Source: an uncultured Clostridia bacterium
GTDB lineage: Bacteria; Bacillota; Clostridia; Christensenellales; UBA1242
Reading direction: 5' to 3'
DNA: 41,898 bases
Assembly: GCA_944377435.1 (NCBI GenBank)
Contig: CALWEY010000067.1
Coordinates: 1 to 41,898 of the forward strand
How positions within the stretch are numbered: position 1 is the stretch's first letter; every line of letters begins with the position of its first letter. The notes beneath the pieces are model-generated. The model worked only from the letters and a program-made list of their open reading frames with translations. It did not search any database and had not been told where the DNA came from. Shown piece by piece: positions 7,549-14,641 of the stretch. The translations under genes and the position numbers were made by a program.

Positions 7549-8082
7549 ATGAATATTTGGAAAGACATAAGTAAAGAAAGAATAAAACCAGACGATTTTG
7601 TTGCTTGCATTGAAATTGAACAAGGAAGCAAAAATAAATACGAACTTGATAAGGAAACAGGCTTAATCATATTGGATAGAGTGCTGTACACAAGTACACA
7701 CTATCCAATGAATTATGGATTTATACCACATACATTGTCTGGCGATGGAGATCCACTCGATGTTTTTGTGCTTTGCAGTCAACCAATTGAAAAAATGAGT
7801 TTAGTAAGATGTTATCCAATTGGAGTTGTTCATGTTATGGATAGAAATGAAGTTGATGAAAAAATAATAGCAATTCCTTTTGGCGATCCACAATATAATT
7901 CATATAAAGATATTAGTGAATTACCAGCACATATATTAGATGAATTAAGACATTTTTTAAAGGTGTATAAACAACTTGAAAATAAAGAAGTTACAGTAGC
8001 TAAAACAGAAGGACCATTACAAGCACAAATGTGCATAGATGAATGTATTAAAATGTTTGAAAAAACATATACAAATTTATAA
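7549..8082 (+). CDS. ppa: Soluble (family I) inorganic pyrophosphatase
   Basis: A 177-residue cytoplasmic enzyme that hydrolyses pyrophosphate to two phosphates and so pulls biosynthetic reactions (tRNA charging, nucleic-acid synthesis) forward. The family signature DGDPLDV is at residues 66-72. The N-terminal KYELDKETG, YPMNYGFIPHTL and the DRNEVDEKIIAIP segment supply further metal and pyrophosphate ligands of the E. coli-type enzyme. Length matches the hexameric bacterial forms (about 175). The start follows AAGGAG. It is a monocistronic unit with terminators on both sides. Many Bacillota use the unrelated family II (manganese) enzyme instead, so the family I form is a small taxonomic hint. 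Confidence 0.96.
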   Translation: MNIWKDISKERIKPDDFVACIEIEQGSKNKYELDKETGLIILDRVLYTSTHYPMNYGFIPHTLSGDGDPLDVFVLCSQPIEKMSLVRCYPIGVVHVMDRNEVDEKIIAIPFGDPQYNSYKDISELPAHILDELRHFLKVYKQLENKEVTVAKTEGPLQAQMCIDECIKMFEKTYTNL

Positions 8083-8089
8083 TAAAGTT

Positions 8090-8118
8090 AAAACACTAAA
8101 AATTTTAGTGTTTTTTTA
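8090..8118 (+). terminator. Intrinsic terminator of ppa
   Basis: Stem AAACACTAAAA / TTTTAGTGTTT followed by a T run. Confidence 0.88.
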
Positions 8119-8168
8119 TATTTTAAAATAAAAATAAATAAAAAATATACTTTTTTAAAATAAAATAG

Positions 8169-8174
8169 TATTAT
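8169..8174 (+). promoter_or_regulatory. Probable -10 box placing transcription start at the ATG
   Basis: TATTAT ends 6 nt before the ATG at 8181. No Shine-Dalgarno site is present, and an in-frame TAG (8166-8168) excludes an earlier start. The -35 region is weak. This suggests a leaderless transcript. Confidence 0.45.
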
Positions 8175-8180
8175 ATAAAT

Positions 8181-8861
8181 ATGAATATTATAGAAAATGA
8201 AATAACAAAAAATGCAGATTTAAAATATCAAGAATTTTCAAAAAAAATAATAAAAGATGTTATAGTAAAAGTAAGAGCTCCAAAAGCAAAAGAAATTGCA
8301 AAAAAATATGCAAATACTTTGTTGGGACAAGAATTTATTGATTGTTTACCACATAAAAGTACCGATGAAAACAATGTGCATGGCTTTATGCTTGGTTATA
8401 TTAAAACAAATGATGTTTATGAAATAATAAATAAAATTGAAAAATTTTTGCCATATATAGATAATTGGGGAACTTGCGATTTTACAGTTTCAAATTTAAA
8501 AATTATAAAAAAATACCCTAAAATATTTAAAAAAATGGCAAATAAATGGCTAAAAAGTAAAAAATGCTTTATTAAACGATTTGCTATTGACATCTATTTA
8601 TCCTATTTCCTAGATGATAATTTTGAAGAAGATGATTTGTTAAAAATTTCAAAAATAGATAGTAATGACTACTATGTTAACATGGCTCTTGCATGGTATT
8701 TTAGTGTCGCACTTGTAAAACAATATCAAAAAACTGTTAATGTGTTTATAGAGAATAAAATAATAAATGTATGGGTTCATAACAAAGCAATTCAAAAATC
8801 ATGTGAAAGTTATAGAATAAACCAGGATATTAAATTATATTTAAAAAGTTTAAGGCGTTAA
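8181..8861 (+). CDS. DNA alkylation repair protein, AlkD-like (HEAT-like repeats)
   Basis: A 226-residue, all-helical, basic protein of the AlkD/AlkC superfamily (DNA alkylation repair enzyme family). Members remove positively charged alkylated bases such as N3-methyladenine and N7-methylguanine using a superhelical HEAT-like scaffold. Family features are the IDNWGTCD block (about residues 93-100; the Asp corresponds to the conserved catalytic-region acidic residue), the KRFAIDIYLSYFLDD segment, DDLLKI and DYYVNMALAWYFSVAL (about 163-178), each with the conserved Trp or Tyr. It belongs to the short subgroup common in Clostridia. It lacks a Shine-Dalgarno site and may be translated from a leaderless mRNA. 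Function is assigned from the family only; some members bind DNA without glycosylase activity. Confidence 0.85.
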   Translation: MNIIENEITKNADLKYQEFSKKIIKDVIVKVRAPKAKEIAKKYANTLLGQEFIDCLPHKSTDENNVHGFMLGYIKTNDVYEIINKIEKFLPYIDNWGTCDFTVSNLKIIKKYPKIFKKMANKWLKSKKCFIKRFAIDIYLSYFLDDNFEEDDLLKISKIDSNDYYVNMALAWYFSVALVKQYQKTVNVFIENKIINVWVHNKAIQKSCESYRINQDIKLYLKSLRR

Positions 8862-8866
8862 AATGT

Positions 8867-8895
8867 TTGTAATAAAATTAAAAATCTAGTAAACT
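8867..8895 (+). promoter_or_regulatory. Possible promoter of the lipoprotein-helicase pair
   Basis: TTGTAA (8867-8872), a 17-bp spacer, and TAAACT (8890-8895), followed closely by the GGAGG ribosome binding site. Confidence 0.45.
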
Positions 8896-8916
8896 AATAA
8901 TGTATGAGGAGGGTTT

Positions 8917-9783
8917 ATGAAATTTAAAAAATCCCTAATGATTCTTGTAATGATGATGTTTTGTTTTGTGCTGACAGCTTGCGATTTTACTAATTCTTCA
9001 AAAATAGTAAGTACAGATGAAAATATTTACAATTACTATTGTGATGTGTTGCTTGAAACACAAAACAACATTCAAAGTGATATAAATAAAATTTCATTAA
9101 ATAACGATAATAAAAACAAAATTGATACAGCTATAAATCTGATAAATATCACATCTAGAGAAGAGCTTGCAATTATATCCGGAATAGAATGTTATAATCT
9201 TGTTTCTTCTCCAAAAGAAATTTATCTTGATGTTGATAATGGAATAATTTTTGTAAAACAACAAGGAAGAAATTATGTTTGTACAATACAATATGACGAT
9301 GTGTCTTATGTTTATGAACTTTCAATAGCAAAAGATTCGACAACAGGTGAGTATACTATAAATTATGAAAAGACTATAAATCAAAAAAACAATTTGTGTA
9401 GTGCGAAAGTTATATATGATTTAGAACAGAGCCGTTTGTCAATAAAAGTACAAACTCATAATGATATATCGGGTGAAAAGTTTGAAAGTTACAAAGATTG
9501 TTATTCTTTAATTAATAATAATAAAGCATTAAGAATAAACATTTTGCAGGGTGATACCAATAACCGTTCAATATATGTAATTGACACCTATAAACAAATT
9601 ATAAACTTTAAAACAAAAGTTGCAAGTTGCAATAATTTAAGTGGAGATATTTTGGTAAGTGACCTAAATGATAATACCTTTATATCTTCTTTAGCAAGCG
9701 ATAACTGTGGCTTTATTTTAGAGTATAACGCCGATACTCAAAATCCTACAATAAATAGTTTTGGCGATTTAACAAAATGGTAA
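8917..9783 (+). CDS. Predicted lipoprotein of unknown function
   Basis: A 288-residue secreted lipoprotein. The N-terminus is a lipoprotein signal peptide: KFKK, a hydrophobic stretch, and lipobox L-T-A-C with Cys22 as the lipidation site. The mature part is a soluble, mostly beta-rich domain with many Asn and Asp residues (for example YEKTINQ, SIYVIDTYKQIINFKTKV) and no recognisable catalytic motif. The start follows a good GGAGG. The helicase gene begins 4 nt after its stop without a ribosome binding site of its own, so both are probably one operon, a surprising pairing of an envelope protein with an RNA-polymerase-associated factor. I do not recognise a family. Confidence 0.85.
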   Translation: MKFKKSLMILVMMMFCFVLTACDFTNSSKIVSTDENIYNYYCDVLLETQNNIQSDINKISLNNDNKNKIDTAINLINITSREELAIISGIECYNLVSSPKEIYLDVDNGIIFVKQQGRNYVCTIQYDDVSYVYELSIAKDSTTGEYTINYEKTINQKNNLCSAKVIYDLEQSRLSIKVQTHNDISGEKFESYKDCYSLINNNKALRINILQGDTNNRSIYVIDTYKQIINFKTKVASCNNLSGDILVSDLNDNTFISSLASDNCGFILEYNADTQNPTINSFGDLTKW

Positions 9784-9787
9784 TTAA

Positions 9788-11818
9788 ATGGAAGAAATTG
9801 AATTAAATAAAGAAAAAGAATATTTAAAAACTGTAATTGGCGAAATAGATAGCCAAATGTTAAGCGTAAATAGTTTAATAGATAAATTGGAAAAAGAGAT
9901 GCGAGAACTTACGCATCATTTTTCTGAGGAGTATTATTTTTTAGATGACGAAGAAACTGTAACTGGCGGAGATGAACTTGATGATGCCGAAAGAATAATA
10001 AATGAAACGAAAAGTAAATATTATAGATTAAAAAAACAAAGATTATCTCCATATTTTGGTAAAATTGTTTTTAAAGACGATAGAACAAATAGAATTGACA
10101 ATTATTATATAGGCATATTTAATTTAACCAATAATACAGAAATACCGCTAATTTGCGATTGGAGAGCGCCAGTTAGCAGTATGTTTTATGACTATGAAAT
10201 AGGCAAAGCAAAATATATTGCACCCATTGGAGAAATAAATGGGGAAATTATAAATAAAAGGCAATTTAAAATTAAAAATGGTCAAATGGAGTATTGTTTT
10301 GATAGCAATTTAACGATACAAGATGAAATACTTCAAATGGAATTAGCAAATAATGCTAATCAAAAAATGAAAAACATAGTTTCTACAATACAAAGAGAAC
10401 AAAATACAATTATTAGAGATAATTCTCCAATATTATTTGTTCAAGGTGTTGCAGGAAGTGGAAAAACCTCTATTGCATTACATAGAGTTGCATATTTGTT
10501 GTATAAATATAGAGATAAATATAAGTCAAAAGACATCTTAATAATTTCACCAAATGAGATATTTAGCGATTATATATCAACGGTTTTGCCATCTCTTGGC
10601 GAAGAAAACATACAATCTACATCATTTTATAATATTGCAAAAGATGAACTTGTTTCGCTTACAAGTGATTTACAAACAAGAGAAGACGAACTCAATGAGC
10701 TTGCAGAAAATCCGCAAAGATTAAATGAAGTTGCGTATAAAAATTGTTTTGACTTTTGTGATAGTTTAAAAATTTATTTAAAAACATATGTAAATGTGGG
10801 ATTTAATGCACATGATTTAACTTTTGGTGATGTTAAAATAAAAAAAGAAGAACTAGAAGACCTTTATAATAAAAAATACATTGATAAAACACCTGCAATA
10901 AGAGTAAGTTGGATTGCCGATTATATCATGGATAAACTTGATATGAAAGAACATAACGAAGACTTGTATAAAAGAATAAAAAAAGTATTGCTTCCAATGT
11001 TTATACAAAATTCGTTAATGGAAATATATGCTGATTTTTTAGATAAAATTGGAATGAAATTTTCACTAACGCCTGACAATAAAATAAGAAATGAAGATAT
11101 TGCACCTATTCTATATATTAAAAATTATATTCTTGGGCTAATGAAATACAAAGACGTAAAATATTTAGTTATAGACGAAATTCAAGACTATTCACCAATT
11201 CATTATGAACTTTTTAATGAAATGTTTAATTGCGAAAAAACAGTTCTTGGTGATATATATCAATGCTTGGAAAAAATTATTGAAGAAAAAGATTTAGATA
11301 AGTATGCACATATGTTAAACGCAGAAGAAATTATAAAATTAAATAAAACTTATCGTTCTACATATGAGATTGTAGAATTTGCTGATAAAATTAAAAATTT
11401 ACATTCAAATAAAGTTGATAGACATGGCGAAGATGTGCATGTGCAAATATGTGAAAATATTGAAAATGAAGCAAAATATATTGAAAATTTAATTAAAAAT
11501 GAAAAAAATTACGAAACTATTGCAATAATTTGTAAAACTCAAAAACAGGCAGAACTTTATTATAGTTATATAAGTGAAATTGAAGATTTATCTCTTTTAG
11601 ATGAAAACGGCGAAATCTCTAAAATTATGATTATGCCGGCAAGCGTTTGTAAAGGACTTGAATTTGATATGGTTATACTTCCAAATGTAAGTAGTGAAAA
11701 CTATAAAAACTTTTTGGATAAAAACTTGCTTTATGTTTCATGCACAAGAGCACTTCACAAACTTTGCCTAACTTCACACAGCGATGTTTCTAAATTTATA
11801 AAACAAAACAACAGTTGA
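9788..11818 (+). CDS. helD: HelD-like superfamily 1 helicase / RNA polymerase recycling factor
   Basis: A 676-residue UvrD/Rep-like ATPase of the HelD family. B. subtilis HelD binds RNA polymerase and removes it from stalled complexes, inserting an N-terminal coiled coil into the secondary channel. Here residues 1-75 are highly charged and helical, consistent with that arm. DWRAPVSSMFYD (about 124-135) is a hallmark of the family. Walker A is GVAGSGKTS (220-228), Walker B VIDEIQD (about 461-467), and the C-terminal motifs are GLEFDMVILP and YVSCTRALHKL. The protein is about 100 residues shorter than B. subtilis HelD. The ATG at 9788 has no Shine-Dalgarno site and lies 4 nt after the lipoprotein stop, which implies reinitiation. 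An unrelated SF1 DNA helicase role is the main alternative. Confidence 0.9.
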   Translation: MEEIELNKEKEYLKTVIGEIDSQMLSVNSLIDKLEKEMRELTHHFSEEYYFLDDEETVTGGDELDDAERIINETKSKYYRLKKQRLSPYFGKIVFKDDRTNRIDNYYIGIFNLTNNTEIPLICDWRAPVSSMFYDYEIGKAKYIAPIGEINGEIINKRQFKIKNGQMEYCFDSNLTIQDEILQMELANNANQKMKNIVSTIQREQNTIIRDNSPILFVQGVAGSGKTSIALHRVAYLLYKYRDKYKSKDILIISPNEIFSDYISTVLPSLGEENIQSTSFYNIAKDELVSLTSDLQTREDELNELAENPQRLNEVAYKNCFDFCDSLKIYLKTYVNVGFNAHDLTFGDVKIKKEELEDLYNKKYIDKTPAIRVSWIADYIMDKLDMKEHNEDLYKRIKKVLLPMFIQNSLMEIYADFLDKIGMKFSLTPDNKIRNEDIAPILYIKNYILGLMKYKDVKYLVIDEIQDYSPIHYELFNEMFNCEKTVLGDIYQCLEKIIEEKDLDKYAHMLNAEEIIKLNKTYRSTYEIVEFADKIKNLHSNKVDRHGEDVHVQICENIENEAKYIENLIKNEKNYETIAIICKTQKQAELYYSYISEIEDLSLLDENGEISKIMIMPASVCKGLEFDMVILPNVSSENYKNFLDKNLLYVSCTRALHKLCLTSHSDVSKFIKQNNS

Positions 11819-11846
11819 GCATATTTGCAACTGTTGTTTTGTTTTT
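11805..11846 (+). terminator. Intrinsic terminator overlapping the helicase stop codon
   Basis: A 13-bp perfect stem AAAACAACAGTTG / CAACTGTTGTTTT followed by GTTTTT. The left arm includes the last codons and part of the TGA stop. Confidence 0.92.
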
Positions 11847-11874
11847 GATATGATTGCTTGATTTTATATAATTT

Positions 11875-11986
11875 TTATAATTGAATGTATATTCAACTAT
11901 AATATCAAATTATTTTTGTCAGTGTTTAAATTAAAACAATTTGTTAAATATAAATAATTGCAAATCTTTTTAAATAGTGCTAAACT
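11875..11986 (+). promoter_or_regulatory. Promoter region of asnS
   Basis: Two candidates lie here. One is TTGCAA (11958-11963), 17 bp, and TAAACT (11981-11986) with a TGC extension. The other is TTATAA (11875-11880), 17 bp, and a perfect TATAAT (11898-11903), whose spacer contains the palindrome TTGAAT-GTAT-ATTCAA (11881-11896), which could be an operator. Confidence 0.5.
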
Positions 11987-12044
11987 TAAATATATTTAGT
12001 GCTTAACAATGTTATATAATTGCATTAAGTTTAAAGGAGAAAAA

Positions 12045-13430
12045 ATGAAAGCAGTAGATGTTAAGAAAATATATGAAAACTTGCAAGAATATGATGGTAA
12101 GAAAGTTTTAGTAAATGGTTGGGTAAAAAGCGTTAGGGCGAGCAAAGATTTTGGTTTTATTGATTTTACTGACGGAACTTGTTTTAAATCAGCTCAAATT
12201 GTTTTTAATAAATTAGATAATTTTGAGCAAATTTCAAAATTAAATGCAGGTTCAACAATAACTTGTAAAGGAATAGTAAAATTAACACCACAAAATAAAC
12301 AACCATTTGAAATTGTGGCAAATGATGTTAATATTTTTTGTGCAACAGATAGCGAATATCCACTTCAAAAGAAAAGACATAGCGTTGAATTTTTGCGTGA
12401 GATTGCTTATTTAAGACCAAGAGCAAATTTATTTCAAGCTGTTTTTAGGGTTAGAAGTGTTGCCGCAATGGCAATTCATGAATATTTTCAAAATAAGGGC
12501 TATTTATATGTAAATACTCCACTAATTACAACAACGGACTGTGAAGGTTCTGATCAAATGTTTAAAGTTACCACATTAAATTTCAACAATCTTCCAAAGG
12601 ACAAAGATGGTAAGGTTGATATGAAACAAGATTTGTTTGGAAAACAAGCATATATTACTGGTAGTGGTCAACTTCATGGCGAAGCTTTTGCTCTTGCATT
12701 TAATAAAATTTATACTTTTGGGCCAACGTTTAGAACAGAAAACAGTAACACAAAAACGCACGCAAATGAATTTTGGATGATTGAACCAGAAATTGCATTT
12801 TGTGATTTAGACGGGCTTATGGACATAGAAGAAGACATGCTTAAATTTATTGTAAAATATGTATTAGACAAATGCAAACAAGAACTTGAATTTTTGAATA
12901 CCTTTGTTTCAAACGGACTTTTAGACAAATTAAATAAACTTCTTACAAGCAAATTTACAAGAATAGACCACAAAGATGTAATTGATATACTTAAAAAAGC
13001 AGATGTTAAATGGGAATTTGAACCTGTTTATGGTGGAGATATAGCAAAAGAACATGAAAAATATATAACTGAATATTTTAATGGACCTGTTTTTGTAAAA
13101 AATTGGCCAAAAGATATAAAAGCGTATTATATGAAATTAAATGATGATGGAAAAACGGTTGCAGCTGTTGACCTTGAAGTTCCGGGTGCTGGTGAACTTA
13201 TGGGTGGAAGTCAAAGAGAAGAAAATTATGACAAAATATTAAAACGATGCGAAGAAATGAATGTTGATACAAAAGCAATTGATTGGTACTTAAATTTGAG
13301 AAAATTTGGAAGTTGCGTTCATTCTGGGTTTGGTATGGGATTTGAAAGACTTGTTATGTATTTAACAGGTGTAGAAAATATAAGAGATGTAATTCCTTTC
13401 CCTAGAACTCCACAAAACTGTTTATATTAA
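12045..13430 (+). CDS. asnS: Asparaginyl-tRNA synthetase
   Basis: A 461-residue class IIb aminoacyl-tRNA synthetase that charges tRNA-Asn. An N-terminal OB-fold anticodon-binding domain (about residues 18-105, VLVNGWVKSVRASKDFGFIDF) is followed by the catalytic core. Motif 2 is FRTENSNTKTHANEFWMIEPE (about 229-249) and motif 3 is GFGMGFERLVMY (about 428-439). GSDQMFKVT, GSGQLHGE and the PGAGELMGGSQRE segment are typical of AsnRS and distinguish it from AspRS. The ATG at 12045 follows AAAGGAG; an in-frame ATG at 12009 has no ribosome binding site and is rejected. It is a single-gene unit sharing its terminator with the convergent Nudix gene. Confidence 0.97.
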   Translation: MKAVDVKKIYENLQEYDGKKVLVNGWVKSVRASKDFGFIDFTDGTCFKSAQIVFNKLDNFEQISKLNAGSTITCKGIVKLTPQNKQPFEIVANDVNIFCATDSEYPLQKKRHSVEFLREIAYLRPRANLFQAVFRVRSVAAMAIHEYFQNKGYLYVNTPLITTTDCEGSDQMFKVTTLNFNNLPKDKDGKVDMKQDLFGKQAYITGSGQLHGEAFALAFNKIYTFGPTFRTENSNTKTHANEFWMIEPEIAFCDLDGLMDIEEDMLKFIVKYVLDKCKQELEFLNTFVSNGLLDKLNKLLTSKFTRIDHKDVIDILKKADVKWEFEPVYGGDIAKEHEKYITEYFNGPVFVKNWPKDIKAYYMKLNDDGKTVAAVDLEVPGAGELMGGSQREENYDKILKRCEEMNVDTKAIDWYLNLRKFGSCVHSGFGMGFERLVMYLTGVENIRDVIPFPRTPQNCLY

Positions 13431-13456
13431 AAAAATGGCAAAATTGCCATTTTTTT
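13430..13456. terminator. Bidirectional terminator between asnS and the Nudix gene
   Basis: AAAAATGGCAA / TTGCCATTTTT with A and T runs on both sides, so it can stop both convergent transcripts. Confidence 0.88.
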
Positions 13457-13865
13457 ATTTTTCAAAAACATTTTCATTATAAATTGCCTTAGCAACTGGA
13501 AGATCGGCTTCTGCCCAATCTAGGTTTAATATTTCTTCAGGGGCAAGCCATTTAATTCCTTTGTGTACATTTTGTTTTAAATTTTTTGAAATAAGAACGC
13601 ATTTATACAATTGCATTGAAAGATGAAAATCAGGATAATCATGTTCTACTTGAAAAAATTTATCTCCAATTTCAACTTCAATTTCTAATTCTTCCATAAG
13701 TTCTCTTTTTAAAGTTTGATGTGGTGTTTCGCCTTCTTCAACCTTTCCACCTGGAAATTCCCATTTAAAAGATACATATTCATATTTGCCTTTATCTCTC
13801 AATGTGCATAAAATTTTGTTTTCGCTGTTATACACAATACCAGCAACTGTTTTAATTTGTTTCAT
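13455..13865 (-). CDS. Nudix hydrolase, MutT-like
   Basis: A 136-residue Nudix enzyme that hydrolyses nucleoside diphosphates linked to another group, probably (8-oxo-)dGTP or a related nucleotide (NudG/MutT type). The Nudix box occupies residues 40-62: G40, E46, R54-E55, E58-E59. The glycine near the end of the box is replaced by Glu, while the metal-binding RE..EE core is intact. KWEFPGGK before the box and WLAPEEILNLDW near the C-terminus are typical of MutT-like sanitising enzymes. It has a good AAAGGAG site and its own promoter on the minus strand. Exact substrate cannot be read from sequence. Confidence 0.93.
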   Translation of the reverse strand: MKQIKTVAGIVYNSENKILCTLRDKGKYEYVSFKWEFPGGKVEEGETPHQTLKRELMEELEIEVEIGDKFFQVEHDYPDFHLSMQLYKCVLISKNLKQNVHKGIKWLAPEEILNLDWAEADLPVAKAIYNENVFEK

Positions 13866-13887
13866 AATTTTCTCCTTTGTTATTCGT

Positions 13888-13916
13888 ATTATATATCAAA
13901 AAAAATAATTTGTAAA
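13888..13916 (-). promoter_or_regulatory. Promoter of the Nudix gene
   Basis: On the minus strand, TTTACA (13916-13911), a 17-bp spacer, and a perfect TATAAT (13893-13888). Confidence 0.8.
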
Positions 13917-13986
13917 TAGTTTTTTTAAGTTTTTTTAAGTTATTTAAAGAAATTTATAGTTTTTTGAAAAAACATAAGAAGTTTTA

Positions 13987-14015
13987 TTGCATATTTAATG
14001 TAAATTTGATAACAT
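13987..14015 (+). promoter_or_regulatory. Possible promoter giving a leaderless mRNA
   Basis: TTGCAT (13987-13992), a 17-bp spacer, and TAACAT (14010-14015). The predicted start of transcription is at the ATG 14022, which has no ribosome binding site. Confidence 0.4.
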
Positions 14016-14021
14016 ATAAAT

Positions 14022-14477
14022 ATGAATTTTGAAAATGAAATAAAAGAACTAAAAAAAAGGGTTGAGTTGTTGGAAAAAGCTTTAATGACAAAAATATTAA
14101 AGAAAAATACCAACAAAGAGCAAATTGCAAAAAGAGATAAAACAAAATACATGTATAATGGCAAAATTTATGCAAAAAACAGATTGGTATTGGCTGTTAT
14201 AAAAGATTATACTGCCAAACACAAATGCTCATTTGATGAACTTAGAAAAGCTTTTGATAAATCTTTGCAGGGTTCAAGAAATGTTGTTGAAAAATTATCT
14301 AATGTTCAAAAAATGAGTGATGGGGCAAAAAGATATTTTTTAAAAGATGCGGATATTATAGAGTTAAAGGATTCAACCAAAGTTGTTGTGTGTACACAAT
14401 GGGGAATTTTTAATATTAAAAAATTTATATTTTATGCAACATCTTTGGGGTTTTGCATTGAAATTATAAACAATTGA
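14022..14477 (+). CDS. Small coiled-coil protein with a conserved domain of unknown function
   Basis: A 151-residue protein. Residues 3-25 form an amphipathic heptad-repeat helix (IKELKKRVELLEKAL) suited to dimerisation. After a basic linker comes a domain I recall from many bacterial hypothetical proteins, with the pattern YNGKIYAKNRLVLAVIKDY, SFDELRKAFDKSLQGS, KRYFLKDADIIEL and VVCTQWGIFNIKKFI (about residues 50-145). It often occurs near DNA-modifying or nuclease modules, but no catalytic residues are evident and I assign no function. The ATG at 14022 is the first possible start (in-frame TAA at 14010), lacks a Shine-Dalgarno site, and resembles the start context of the AlkD-like gene. Confidence 0.75.
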   Translation: MNFENEIKELKKRVELLEKALMTKILKKNTNKEQIAKRDKTKYMYNGKIYAKNRLVLAVIKDYTAKHKCSFDELRKAFDKSLQGSRNVVEKLSNVQKMSDGAKRYFLKDADIIELKDSTKVVVCTQWGIFNIKKFIFYATSLGFCIEIINN

Positions 14478-14549
14478 AAAAATAAAAAATTTAAATATAT
14501 TTAAAAGTTTTTGCAATAAAATTATTAAAATTTTTTTAATTATTTTAAA

Positions 14550-14577
14550 AAAAGTAAGTTACAGCTAACTTACTTTT
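14550..14577 (+). terminator. Intrinsic terminator between convergent genes
   Basis: A perfect 12-bp stem AAAAGTAAGTTA / TAACTTACTTTT with a 4-nt loop and flanking A/T runs. It may serve both the small coiled-coil gene and the convergent surface-protein gene. Confidence 0.85.
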
Positions 14578-14641
14578 ATATTTAATTTTTAAAGAATTAT
14601 AAAACAGAAATAATTGATTAGTTTTATGTGGTATTATTAAA

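Noticed and set aside
11816..11818. Possible use of TGA as a Trp codon, suggested by the low GC content
   Set aside because: Several genes end at TGA, one inside a terminator hairpin and one in an ATGA overlap, and Trp is encoded by TGG throughout.
12009..12044. An upstream in-frame ATG for asparaginyl-tRNA synthetase
   Set aside because: No ribosome binding site; the ATG at 12045 follows AAAGGAG.
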